Below are positions 33,124 through 46,100 of a DNA stretch of 64,000 nucleotides, in pieces. Made by a program: the position numbers and the translations under genes. The number at the start of each line of letters is the position of its first letter. Positions within the stretch are counted from its first letter, which is position 1. A model generated the notes under the pieces. The model was not told the origin of the DNA and did not search any database. It saw nothing but the letters and a program-made list of their open reading frames with translations. The stretch lies in assembly GCA_914767715.1 (NCBI GenBank), contig OU612069.1, forward strand, positions 1,612,001 to 1,676,000. The letters are read 5' to 3'. This stretch comes from Membranipora membranacea. Its lineage: Eukaryota > Bryozoa > Gymnolaemata > Cheilostomatida > Membraniporidae.

Positions 33124-34745
33124 ATGAGAGTTCTGTGTTTTCTTCTGCCAGTGGTCGCTCTTGTACAAGCGGTTGAGATATATTTATTTATTATTTGAGG
33201 TTTTCTAAAAGTTTATAATTAAAGCAAATATAAAATAACTTGTTGACCTCGCATACATTAACATAGATATAAAAAGTGACTTGAGTAAAAAGATATAAGT
33301 GGTAGGGTGTTACATACTATATATAGTAATATATAGTAATATATATAATTCTCTTATAATTAAAGTTGTAGTTATGCTCATAGTATGCTGTCATGTTGCC
33401 ATACTAGGTGCAAATAATAATTTTATGCTGCTTCTATTGATACCAGTTTTAACATCTAGATTCTAGTCACATTGTTTTGTGACATTATTGACTTTTTTGC
33501 AGTTTTGCGTGATTTGATGACAAGAAACATCAGTAATATCAACAACTTAACTTGACTTGCTAAATGCCTCATTTAAAAATTTCTTTGTAGATTGTCCATC
33601 AGGTTGGCCTCATGTGAGCTCATCAGCGGGAGTCACGTGTATGAAGGCCTTCCAGGGAAGCCACATCACATGGAGCGAAGCGCAAACCAGGTGCAGGTAT
33701 CACGGGGGGAGACTGGTCACCCTCAAAAATAATGAAGAGCTGATCTTCCTCACTGGAATAAGAGCTACATTTTTCAGTGAGTAATTTGTTAAGACCATCA
33801 GTATCGACTATTTGATGTTACTGCATTTCCTTGCATTTTTTGATGGCTCGATTTGACAGCTTTTGATTTGAATTAAACCACTGCTGCCACCAGTCATCAG
33901 ACCAATCAGGTGCCTTTGAAATCTAGCTGAGATCCAACATTTTTATTAATGTTGGATCTCAGCTAGATTTTGAAGGCACCTGATTGGTCAGGGTCAACTT
34001 TTGTCATCACATTGCTGGAAGAGGATACTCCCTACATTTGGGCAGCTCATATAACTCCATGCAAAGCTACTGGCTAGATGTTTTGATGCCACAACTCTCT
34101 ATTTAAATTTTTGACTGGTGGCTCTGCTGGGGGGAAAGCCCAGCTGTGTCAGCAGTGGTTTAAGAGGAGTATGCTGACTTTTAAAAGGGAGATTGTGCAC
34201 TTAAGACTATGAACATAAATTAACATAATACAGTGAATAGTGATACATAAATGCATCAACTGGTCTCAAGTTGCAGTTTATATTTCTAGAATTCCTACTA
34301 CATTTGTAACAAAAACATCATTCAAATGTTGTAGGAGCCCGTCCTTCAGCATGCAAATGTTGAAGGATTCCAATCTCATTGCAGTCTATTGTCTACTGGG
34401 GTTTGGTTGTCGCCATTAAGGCAACAAATATTTCTCTGCCCATGCTTGGGGATGTTACATGTGATATGACCATCTGATTTTAATCAACCATTTTTTTTTC
34501 AATTCAAAGCTGACAAGGATGAAGATTTCTGGATCGGAGGTAAGAAGTTTGGAAATGACTGGTTCTGGATGAAGGACAATCATTACACAGACAGGATTAT
34601 GACTAACACTAACTGGAACTCTGGCCAGCCTGATGGAGGGTCTGGGCTTTGTGCTACTTTGTGGAGAAAGACCTCATCACGAACACGCTGGGACGACATG
34701 CCGTGCTCAGACCAGAAGAACTATATCTGTGAGAAACGAGTATAA
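33124..34745 (+). CDS. C-type lectin-like paralogue, 3 exons, phase problem at exon 1/2
   Basis: Exon 1 (33124-33171) encodes the signal peptide MRVLCFLLPVVALVQA. Exon 2 is 33591-33776 (CPSGWPHVSSSAGVTC, WSEAQTRCRYHGGRLV). Exon 3 is 34510-34745 (DFWIGGKK, SGQPDG, WDDMPCSDQKNYICE). Exon 2 has exactly the 186 nt of the minus-strand paralogue and the mature domain is intact with the same QPD motif. However, exon 2 must be entered in phase 1, while the only canonical donor seen after exon 1 (GCG|GTTGAG) leaves phase 0. The paralogue has G|GTAAGT at this point, so a G may have been lost, or the window has an error, or a small exon was missed. It may therefore be a recent pseudogene. Confidence 0.75.
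33873..34163. mobile_element. TTAA-flanked foldback MITE with internal hairpin
   Basis: TTAA (33873-33876), then ACCACTGCTGCCACCAGTCA, and at the right end CAGCAGTGGT and TTAA (34160-34163): inverted ends with a piggyBac-type target duplication. Inside, 33900-33942 and 33947-33989 form a hairpin of about 41-bp arms with two mismatches. It lies in intron 2 of the plus lectin gene. Confidence 0.7.
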
Positions 34746-34790
34746 TGCTGATTATGAAGACCTATCATTGTACTTTGATATGTGTATGAT

Positions 34791-34796
34791 AATAAA
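34791..34796 (+). terminator. poly(A) signal of the plus-strand lectin gene
   Basis: AATAAA 46 nt after the stop, a spacing almost identical to that of the minus-strand paralogue. Confidence 0.65.
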
Positions 34797-34847
34797 CTCA
34801 TAATCTACCCAGACCGTTGAGTTATTTTTTATTCACAAAAATCTTGA

Positions 34848-36488
34848 CAGATACTACCGCCGATGAGGGCCTTTATGGACGATATTACAATAATATCACC
34901 AGATAAGGCCCAGGTTGTAGCTTCAATCGATAGACTGCATGAGTTGATAGAGAGATGTGCGATGCGATTCAAACCTAGCAAGAGCCGGTCCCTGTCTTTG
35001 TGTAAAGGCAAACCTGTACCAAATACCTACTTCATAGGAACAGAGCGTATTCCCACGCTTGCAGAGCAGCCTGTGAAGAGCTTAGGAAGATGGTATAGTT
35101 TACCGATCACAGACAGGTTTCGCGGAAACGAGGTGAAAAAGCAACTCATTACAGGGCTGGACGCGATTGAAAAATGTGGTCTGTCTGGCAAATACAAAGC
35201 CTGGATTCTCAACTTTGCACTCATGCCTCGAATTCTGTGGCCTCTGACAGTTTATGATATTCCGCTAACACCAGTTGAGAGAATGGAGCAAATGATTAAC
35301 AAGCACATGCGTAAGTGGCTTGGAGTTCCAAGGAGCTTCAACACTAATGCACTGTATGCCAGTTCGTTTACTCTTTCACTACCTATGAAATCGCTTGTGG
35401 AAGAGTACAAAACATCAAAGGCGAGACTGGATATGATGTTGAACGAGTCACCAGACCAGGTGATAAGGGAATGTGCTCCAACACTTGACACTGGTAAAAA
35501 ATGGTCTGTCACAGAGACTGTCAGAGATGCCAAATCTCGACTGGAGATAAGTGAGATTGTGGGTGCTGTGACAACTGCACGTCATGGCATCGGCTGGGAA
35601 GCAAACCGGTGGTTCTCAAAGGAAAGCCCAAAGGTTAGACGGGAGATGGTAGTTGATGAGGTGCGCAAGATGGAAGAGGAGCGCCGCCAGACACAAGCTG
35701 TAGGCCAAGCCCAACAAGGCAGGTGGACTTGTTGGGAGTCTGTTGAGCAGCGTCAGCTCAAATGGACAGAATTGTGGTCGATGGAGCCACAAAGGATCAG
35801 CTTTCTGGTTGGTGCAGCTTATGATCAACTACCGACCCCGGCGAACCTGGAACGCTGGAATTTGACCGAGAACTCGAAATGCGCCGAGTGCTCGGCTAAG
35901 GGCACACTTCGACATATACTGTCGAATTGCCAACAGAGCCTGGGAAGATACACGTATAGGCATAATCAAGTCCTGAAAGTGTTGTGTAAATATGTCACGG
36001 AGAAATGTGAATATGCTAATGCTGGTGGTGAAGCGCGTGAAAAGATTTTGCGCAAAAAGGGATTGATGAACAGCGGAGAATGGCAGGTGAGATGCGACCT
36101 CACAGAGCAGCTCAGCATGCCACAGCATATTGTGATCACGAACCAAAGACCAGACTTAATTATTTGGTCTGACAAAGAAAAAGCACTAATACTGATGGAA
36201 TTGACGGTGCCTTGGGAAGAAAATCTCTCATATGCGCATGAGAGAAAACTGACAAGATACGAAGATCTGGTCACACAATGCCAAGACAAAGGTTGGAATT
36301 GCGAATTATTCGCAGTGGAAGTTGGCTGCCGTGGATTCATGGCTAGATCAGCTACCAAATTTCTGACCAGAGTTGGGCTTTCAGGAAGAGCACTCAAACA
36401 AGCCACAAAAAGCATAGTACATGAGGCAGAAAGCGCATCTGCATGGATATGGCAACAGCACTGTGTGAAGACAAAAGCTAAGTAATCC
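34848..36488 (+). mobile_element. RLE-type non-LTR retrotransposon, 5'-truncated (NeSL/HERO/R2-like)
   Basis: A single open frame of 540 codons runs from 34863 to 36485. It begins just before the reverse-transcriptase catalytic box (AFMDDITIIS at residues 3-12), so the element was truncated there. It continues through the thumb region to a CCHC knuckle (C340-x2-C343-x7-H351-x4-C356). The C-terminal restriction-like endonuclease is PD-(D/E)xK type: RPDLIIWSDKEKALILMELT, then a K/R-x-x-Y helix. There is no frameshift or stop, so the copy is young. It lies about 50 bp beyond the poly(A) signal of the lectin gene and in the same orientation, so lectin read-through could carry it. Confidence 0.82.
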
Positions 36489-37230
36489 TATTACTTGTAA
36501 GCTGGGGTTTAACACACTCACTTTGTTTTGTGGAGTTGGCCAGCATTTAATTCCTTTTGTTATAATCCTTGTAAGGATTAGAATGAGGGGATTAAGTGAT
36601 GATAAGCAAATTTCTTGGGGTAGAAGGCTAAGCAAGATTATGCCTTTAATACTCAAATTAAAGTAGTTTAATCTCTGCAGAGTGAAAATCAAAGTGAGTC
36701 TGAGTTAGATCTAAGGTTTTACAAACATAGGATTAAAAGCTTGGCCCTCGCATAAAAGGCAGGCAGAGCGAGACAGGAAATCACAGTCAGCCCACTGGCT
36801 GTAGCGCAAACAAGTCATCTCTCTGACTTGTGTATGAGTTGTACTATGCTCAATGTGGTGAATTTGAGTAGCGAACGAGTGGCACGAGGGGCGGGTGCCT
36901 TGACGATAGCGACTTTGCGCCGATGAGTTGATGGAAAGCAAACCTCCCTGCACTGGTTTGGCTTAGAGTATAAGCATGAGAGTGATGGGGCGAACATTGT
37001 TGCACTGAAACAATGAAGAGTTGGCAGCCTCCCTGGTTGCGCAACAGCGTAAACACACCAATTATGTCAAACCACCGAAACTGACAAAATGCACTGAGGG
37101 ATCGAAGAGATTGATTGAGATGCTCAGCAACACACAGGGGTGGCTTCATGCTGCTGGGGCCGGCCATGAGGAGGTTGTACTAGAGAAGGCCTCGAAACAG
37201 CGTTTGACTCATGGTTTCTAGCTGAAGACC
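36489..37230 (+). other. flank of the RLE element; short ORF of unknown nature
   Basis: GC-richer than its surroundings. It contains a frame at 37021-37221 (AASLVAQQRKHTNYVKPPKL..., 66 codons) without a recognisable domain. It may be the 3' UTR of the RLE element or the 5' part of another copy. Confidence 0.3.
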
Positions 37231-37591
37231 TGTGTGTTGTGCAGTGGTACGCGCACCACTGTATGTTGTATCTTTTTACCAAGCATTTCAATCTATAATA
37301 ATACAGCCTTAAAAAAAGATCAGAGAAAAATACTGAAATGGACACATATATACAATGATAAGCAAATCAAACGTTTCTTTTATCAAACTTCTTGGATTGA
37401 CTCACAGAATATCCAAAATGAGAAGACAACAATTTGTCTCTAATTGACAATGACTACTCACATTCATTCTGTACATCATCCTGTACATCATCACTCTAAT
37501 CAATAAACACTGATCATCACTTCAATAATATAAAACCTACTGCCTGCCATCATCCAGTGGCGTATATTACCAATCACGGCCCACAGATATC

Positions 37592-37690
37592 TGTGAATGG
37601 CTGAATAGCTCACTGCCTAACAAATCACTGTTAATCAGATTGTTGTGGGTTCGAATCCCAACAAAAATCAGATTTTTTTCAAATGGGTGC
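37592..37690 (+). mobile_element. tRNA-derived SINE-like repeat
   Basis: An A-box-like TGGCTGAATAGCTCACTG and a good B box (GGTTCGAATCCC) about 45 nt apart. The arms do not pair as a functional tRNA. Confidence 0.45.
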
Positions 37691-38836
37691 TTTATAACTG
37701 GAGCATTTTTACCGTAATCTTCTACTGCTATTGAGTTGTTTTCTGAAAGTACTCAACAAATCAGTGAGCTATTGAATTACCTCTCTGCTTGCACTATTTT
37801 GCTACCGATATGCAAGAATTTCCGCTTAAGCGCTCCTCCCACACCCTCCCCGCCACGCCTACGGATGCATTATGCTCATCTCTAAAAGGTCAGTGAGTGA
37901 ATTTTTTTAGAATATACGCCCCTGCCATCATCTGCAATGATTGCCGCTTGAGGAGAGATTTCATTGTGACTAAAGGCCTGGCTACACATGCCTTATTTTT
38001 AATTTTCACGATTGGGGTACTTTAATTAAGTATGGTCAGATGCAGATAGCTGGGTTAGATATGCCAAATGCTCGAATGAGCTAACCACATGCTCTTCTTT
38101 TCCGTAGTGCTTGGCCTATTCCTGTGTCATTTGTGAAAGAGGCTTGGCCTTATTAAATAACTAAATAGCAATTGGTTTAATTCATTCACTTTGAAAAATT
38201 GGCAAACCACATAGAGGCCAGAAACAGCTATAGCATAAGTTGTTATGGCACGGACAATATTTGATGGCAGGATACTGATCAAGTTTTATACTTCATTGGT
38301 GTATGTTCTGTAAAATTCACCGCGTGTACCTAGCCTGGGCAGGCTGTCGTGTCGAGGGTGGATGGGTGGGGAGGGGGCAGCCTGGGTAAATTCGTCGTGA
38401 CTTTTTCAAGGCCACGACACAGACTTATCCCATGTGATTTCCTGTTCATTTGGCATATCATACTGTTTGTAAAACTGCTACTTACTTAGGCTTAGCTAGT
38501 AGAGACTGGCTGGAGTGAAGAAAATTTATTTACTCAATTCAGCATCGTGATCAATAGACATCGATACACACTCACACATGGTACGATGGAAATGGGAGGC
38601 AACAACCATATTGGCGGCAAAGGTATGGTCATTGGAATAAAATCACCAACTTTTAGGTACATTGTCATGGCGTTGACAATACGTAAACTGAGTAAATACA
38701 ATTAATTCAGCAACTCAGTTATGACATGATCCTAACTTCTGTTGTTCTGATGAGATTCTAGTTTACTAAATTTCTTACTATATGCTTTGGGATGAGAGAA
38801 CACAACTCTGAGTAGTGAATAGCACGCTTTATATTT
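37691..38836. other. intergenic, nothing recognised
   Basis: No exon, RNA gene or clear repeat boundary seen between the SINE-like repeats. Confidence 0.45.
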
Positions 38837-38997
38837 AGCGCCATCAACCCATTCTTTATTTGGGGATGGTGAGATGGCTGCCAGGTGATTAGTGCTGCGG
38901 AGTTGTTGGTTTGATCGAGTCCCACTGGGGGAGCTTTCAAAGTTGATTGTTCCAGCCCCACCACCCTCGGGTGTTTACCTCTCCTGGAGTAATTGAG
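38837..38997 (+). mobile_element. tRNA-derived SINE, copy C (degenerate)
   Basis: Same family as 2510-2675 and 2906-3080 but inverted. It runs from AGCGCCATCAACCCATTCTT through GAGATGGCTGCCAGGTGATT to CCTCTCCTGG. The A box and anticodon region are deleted, while the tail is well kept. Confidence 0.7.
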
Positions 38998-40145
38998 CAG
39001 TCAACTGAGGAGACTGTGCAAAATGAGCGACCCTGAGAATGCATTATGCTAACGTTATAGATGCAAATTGGTGCAAATCGGTTACCATTCCGATCGACAT
39101 TTGTTATGTACAGGGCATGACAGTCAACTTGTTTAATGACATTATAGACCACAGGTATGATTATTCTTGAACAGAGCGATCCAACACTCAACAATTGATG
39201 TAGGTCTACTGCTGAAGAGCTACACAGCATTGCCTGTTTGTGCAGGAACTGAGATGTGTACCTTTTGCCATCCTTTTTCTGGATTAAAAGAAGGTTATCA
39301 CATAATGTTATACCATGTCTTGAGTGCATTATCTCATTGTACGTATAAAGTATATCCGTACTTTGTGGTGTTATCTTTTCTTTTACTGTTATCTGTGTGT
39401 GTAATCTGGGGGCGTATCGCAAATTACAGATAACGCAGAGGGGTCAAAGCTTGTAATCCAGGGGGAGAGGAGTGGATGCCAGCGGTGGAGAGTCATCAAC
39501 AGTGGGATAAGACGCGCTCATAAAAATCTGACTTTTGCCATCAAATCTATCTCATTATCCCTGGTACTAGTATATCATAGGAATAAAAACCGGGTAGCAA
39601 CAACAAAACCTACGATGCAGTCCCCCCTGACTGAAATAATTTAATCTTCTTGCTCAGTTTGTAAAACTCATCATGACATGTTTATTTCAAATCATACAAT
39701 CAAATTTGAATTGATGCTGACCTTCTGGTACTTGAAAGATAATTTAAAGTTTCATTTATTACATGGACTAGTTCACACATTCTTCTAATTAACCACAGGC
39801 TGTTAACTTGTCATTATTACTCTGGGCACTGCTGAATGTTTACTTTACATTAGATTATTACAAGCTGTATTTACTACTGATTGCTAGAAATCTCAGTGCC
39901 TTTGATGGATGCTGATATTTGTAGGGTACTTGTAGGATACATGCGGACCGACAAGCTCGGTACGCATACATGTGACAGCTTGGGTATAGTAATGTAGTAC
40001 CAGCAGATCCAAGAGTTCATTGACTTCATCTGATTTAGATAACAGTATAAAATGTGTTTGCATATGGATTTGTATCTCTCAGCGATAAGTTGTGTTTTTA
40101 CTAGTTTGTTGCAGGGACAGGGAGTAGCATGTTAATCTGGATACA

Positions 40146-43100
40146 ATGTCCTCAAAGATTGACGGAGTGTTGGAATCTATTGGTGCATTTGGAAAATACC
40201 AGCTACTGCAGATAACACTTGCAAGCATTGGATCATTTTTCGGCGCATCGCAGTTCTTGATCGTCATATTTCATTCAATCACTCCAAAATTCAGGTAAGT
40301 GATTTCCTCTATACTCAAAACTTGCCATTCAAGCATAAATAGCATGATGCAATATAAATTCTCTAAAAAATTTTAAGTCACTTGTTCAACTAGCAGTGTA
40401 TGCTGGTGGGTAAGTTAGACTGTTTATTATAACCACTTGCCAATGTAGGCCTATACGAGAGCTGAATGGGCTGATTTGAAAGTACCCTGACAAAATTAAC
40501 ATTATTAATTCTTTTTGAAAACAATAATGTAAGTGCTAAAACAAGGACAATGACACCTACTCTATCCAGAGCAGATCTCACAACACCTCAATATATCAGT
40601 GGATACCACTGAATAAGGAGGGAGGGTACGATACATGTAATATCTTCTCTAGTCTGAGCACATCAGACACTGAACTCTGCTCAAAATGGGTGTTTGATGA
40701 GAGCGAATATAAGGGTACAACTCTGAATATGAACGTAAGTAAACTGGGATGTAAGGCAAGGATTTTTTTTATTTCATTCTTTATGCTAGCAACAAATAAA
40801 GATTATCTTACCTTCTGTACATGAAGAGTAGCCTGGGATTCAGGTCAACAATGAGGCCTTGTCTGTATTATTGGTGATGTTGAATATTGGTTCTGTGGTG
40901 TTATCTACATGAAGAGTGGATTTGTTTGGCCGTGTAGCTTTTTTCAAGCCAGTATCCGGCTGTAGATAGCTCGCATTATGCTATTATGAACAAATAGCCT
41001 CAGCTGGGATGTTGTTGTGTTCTATGAGATTTAAAGCCACCGTAATAATTCCTATCGTAGCTGTGAAAGCCCGAAAATGTTGTTGTAGCCTTCAGCGGGA
41101 TTCAATAGCAAAAGCTTTCTCATGCTAATTTCAAGGTGAAATGTAGACAATTCTCTTGTTACAGTTTGGGCTGGTGTGTTCAAACACAGGTGTGGAGACA
41201 GTAGTCAAAGTATCCTTCACTTTAGGAGCAGCTGTCGGCGCATTCGTAGTCGGATTTATCTCAGACAGGTAAGAACTGTGACTCAGCCTATATTAGAGAA
41301 GATAAAAGTGTGCGGAGCTCCTCTATATCACACTACTGACTGATATATACTCAGATTGACTGGCCCTTCAGATCCACAATAACGTAGCCACAAAAGAACT
41401 CTCCTAGATCATTATATGTCTATCCTATTAAAGTGAGAGCGTAAATTTTGCAAAGATGACCAAGCCTGTTTTGAACTGGAGATTAATTTCTTAACAAAGA
41501 TGATGTTTTTCATATCTACGAAGTATGGATTAGATAGCCTGATAGACTGATGTCAGTCCTATACGAATTGGCTCTGTCATTTTTATAGATAAATATTGCC
41601 TGGATAAGTGACAATAGTCCACTGATATGTGTGTATACTTATCTTGAGTTGATATGAGTTATCTCCCTTGCTGACAGGTTTGGTAGGCGGATCAGTCTGA
41701 TTGGTTGTATGATAATAGGAGGCGTGGTTAGTACAGTGTCCATGTTCTCTCCACATATAATAATGTACGCTGTAACGAGATTTATCTGTGCCATGTGCTT
41801 CACCGGAGTGTATCTTATCTACCATGTCATCGGTAAGTTTCCATCCAGGACAGGTTCGAACCTAAATTAACGCCTGACTCAGTACCAAATCAAATGATCG
41901 TTGTTTGGGGTTCGACGATTTATTACACATTTTGACAATTAGCCAGGTTCCTACTCCTCCTGGTTAGTTAATATCACGCGGCAATCCAAATAGTCATGAG
42001 TGTTCGATAATGTAATTGCAGTTGTCTAAGCACTTAGACTACAACCTTCGAGGCGCTTAGTACATCACCATTTCTGACAATTGACCTTAGACATCATATC
42101 ATAACTCACATATTGCTGTGCCAAGTTATACCAGTAAGGCTCAAATTTATCCACAGTATTGTTTCATCGTTTGCAAATATTCTGTTGTATATTTTAGCCA
42201 TGGAGATAGTTGGCCCATCGAGAAGAACTTGGGCTATAGCATACAAATCCATATTTTGGCCATTCGGTACAATGTTCATGTCATTATTAGGATACTACTT
42301 CTTGGACTGGAATTGGCTCCAACTAGCTGTTTCCATCGGCCCTTTACTAGGAGGAATCTTGTTTATACTGTGAGTGATCTAAGTTTGTTTCTTTTTTAGC
42401 GAGTTGTCTTCTGATTGTGTAAGAAAAGGCAACTTCTTTCATCTGCAAGGAACAATTAAATGGCCTAGCCAAACTATTGGTCAATTCACACCTGTGCAAA
42501 AAGGCTACTTTTCCTCATACTTCTCCTATTTCATCATTATCGTTCATTTGGTGAATAATCACACAGACTCTATATGACAAAACAGTTTAGCATAAAATCA
42601 TCAAAAGATCTGAGCCATTTAGTTTTAGCTTAATGACTTTTCTCCATGATCCCAAGTATTGTAGAGAGTAGAGAGACCCCAAATAATACTTTTGCGCGTA
42701 CGTTATCATTACTTTATTGACATTTGTTTTCCATCTGAATTACATAATTAACTTGTCCATATATATATATATATATGTATATGTTAATATATATATTATA
42801 TATAATATATAATATATTATATTTGTATAACCTTCAGCACGATAAATGAGACCCCCCATTTCTTGCTGACACACAATAGACATAATGAAGCTGAGAAGCT
42901 GCTCAGGTATATTGCTAATATGAACGATAGAGAATTCCCCAAAGACATAATGGAATCGTTGAAAATTAATGACGAAGAGGCTCCAACAGAGAGGGTCAGG
43001 GACATCTTCAAAGCTCCAGTTCTCCTGAAAAGAACAGCTGTCTCTCTTTACCTGTGGTGAGTATCCCTCCTGTTTTACAGTAATTACTATTTACAGTAAG

Positions 43101-46100
43101 TTGAGTAGAAAATCAAAATGCTTTGTTCTCGAAATTGTGTTGGTTGAGACAGCAACTTAATTAAAAAAACTTTCAAACTGCAGAGTAATTTATCCAATGC
43201 ACAAAAACTTAGCCTGATCATCCTGTTACATAAAAAAAGAACCCGCTTGTCAAAGCAAACAAAAAGTAGACCCATGAATTTGGAGTAAGCAAACACTACT
43301 TTGATAAAAAATGAATAGAATGAATTGCAATGTACAGTCTTATGCCTTTGATGATACACGGCTAGACTCGTCACAATCTAACCCTGCATATACATGTCTG
43401 GACCCATACGCAGTGCCAGAAGACACATGGCAAGCCCAACTGTGAGATCTCACCATTACTATACTACTTCTCTTGTAGGTTTGTAGCGGGATTAGGTTTC
43501 TATGGACTGAGTTTCAATGTTGGTAACTTAACTGGCAGCGTCTACATAAACACCATTTTATCAGGTGTGGCTGATCTGCCAGCCTTTATTATCATTCTGC
43601 TCTCCTCAAAACTCGGCAGGAAAGTCTCAATCATAGCGTCTCTGTTTCTGGGAGCGGTAACTCTTATATCAGCAGCATTTATGTCAGCGTACCTCAATGA
43701 AGGTAGGTTACATACCTTTATACTTTATTCATTAATTAAAAATTCATTAAAATTAGATGTCTTATCACACGCCACATCCCAAAACATGGATGGCAAAATT
43801 TGTTGTCTTAGTGGCCAGGCCGTAGTATCTGAGCCAGGTTGCTCTCTGTTTGCAGGCAGGTCGAAGCACACCTGGGGGCCAACCAAACCCCAGTAGTAGA
43901 TGGATTTTCAGCATTCGCATGCTAAAGGTACGTTGCACTAACCAACTGAGCAACCTCCTTCTCCTACTCCCTATCTATATCACTGCGATGGTAGATTACT
44001 TACTTAATACCAGTTCGCTGATACACCCTTGAGGCTTAAAATATCTGCAACTCCCATTTTGGCTAACAGTATCGGTGCTACATTATATTAAGTCACCTCC
44101 AAACTAGCAAAACTAAACACAGCAAATCTTTACCCCACAAACCACAATTAATTCTTAGCTAAACATAAGAAACACTGTCCAGCTAAAGTTTGGGCAGAGT
44201 TCAAGCACTTAGTATTAGACTAACATGAACGCAGTTTTCACTCCACTGATAGAGTAGTCTGAGCCCCCCCCCAGACTCTTGCCAGCTGCTCAACGGCCCC
44301 CCGGCCGAGGTAGAGACAGTGATCATCCAGTGGCATTGAATTCCTTATCTGGAATAGCATCATTAACTTTCTTTTGCCAAACAATGAGCTCGCAAAAAAG
44401 CCAGTCTCTAGTCCCCAGTCTCTAGTCCCCAGTCCCTAGTCCCCAGTCCCTAGTCCCCAGTCCCAGTCACTAGTAGCCTTCTAGGAAAGTCCAAAATCAT
44501 CAAAGTTGAAGGCGTTTTATTACTGTTTGCAGTTGAGTTAAGAAGTCAATTTCCCTGGCTATATTATCCGCACTAGTAGGGACAGCCAATCGAATCCCAT
44601 GCCAGACGAGTTCCTGCGTTGAGTGTTCTAACTGTATGATGATATGATACTATTTCCATTCCGTTAGAATAATTGATTCAGTGTCCAGGGGTAAGCGTAG
44701 ATTACAAAAGGACGATGTTTTATATATCTACTCATCAGTGTCAAGTATTCGCTGACTTTTAAAAGTCTTTCCACAAGGTCAACTTGTTGGTTTTAAGCTT
44801 CCAATGATTGAAGTGGTGTTTTTTTCTAAAGGACGCTAATACGCTAGTGACTTTCTATTGTTTGTAGCTTACGGATGGGTTCTGGTAACAGTAGCTATGA
44901 TAGGAAAGTTTGCTGTTAGTACTCTGTTTATGTTTAACTACTTCTGGAGTAGTGAAGTATTCCCCACCACCCTCAGGACGACGTTATGTGGTGTCTGCTC
45001 TGTGTCAGCCAGGATCGGCAGCACGCTGTCTCCAATCATTGTGGACCTGGTCAGTACACTCAACGGTGTATTTTTCAACTCCAAATTATCTGAGGGTCTG
45101 GGGTTTAAAATTAACAAAGCTGCCTAAGACCAAAAACCAATTCAATCATACTGCTCATTCTTTCTGATTTAAATCTAAAATTGCAACGAGCTAGGACACA
45201 GCATACGTATGCTGTGTGACTGTGTTTGTCCCCGCGAGACAACGAATGTAATTAGGGGTTATCTGCCTTTCTAGCAGGAGAAGAAAACTTAATAACAATT
45301 TCCTTTATATTATGACAAATGATTGTATGTTTTTAGTATAAACATGTGGTTACACTATTTGGTGAAGGACTTGGACCACTGATATTTGGTGTAACGATGT
45401 TAATCGGAGGATTTCTAGCATTTTACCTGCCGGAGACAAACAATGAGAAAATACCTGAGACTATTAACGAGGCTAACATCTTCATGGTCAAAGGGTAAGA
45501 TAATCGTATACGACTGCTTTTAAACTCCTGGCTGTTGGCTTTGACTGTACCCTGGATTAACATTCTATTGTTGACACTGTTAACCTAGTTGAGGGCCATT
45601 GTGAGCCAGAATCTTCATTGATCCAAAACACGCCCCCCCCCCCACAGGTTTCAGAAGATTTGTGAGTCTTGCAAAGATCAGACAATTGATTTTGTTGAAA
45701 CTTCTAAAGCAAGAGCTGAGTGAATATCCAAAATTAATCTTTTGGTGTTTCAAACAAGATAAACATTCCTAGCATGGAATATTTACTATTGACGATACAC
45801 CTAATGCCTGACACCGTGGTATCCTAGTACCTGACTTTCACCCATTCATCACAAAAATACATAACAATGGTGCGCGTGATAAGTATAACCATGTTATTGC
45901 CTTGAATGCCGACTAGATGCACCCCACTCTGCCTATGTGCGAACTATTGAGTCAAACGTTCGTCTCTGCAGCATGGGTCCTGAATAGATTCACATAGACT
46001 GAGAAAAGAACCCAGATTGGGAAATCAATGGGAACCCATATTTAGGAAGTCTTCGGACGCAAATGGAACACTAGCTCTTCTATCGAATCCGCTACATTTC

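Noticed and set aside
34829-36692. Large ORFs on the minus strand opposite the RLE element
   Set aside because: Antisense shadows of the 540-codon retrotransposon frame; no motifs.
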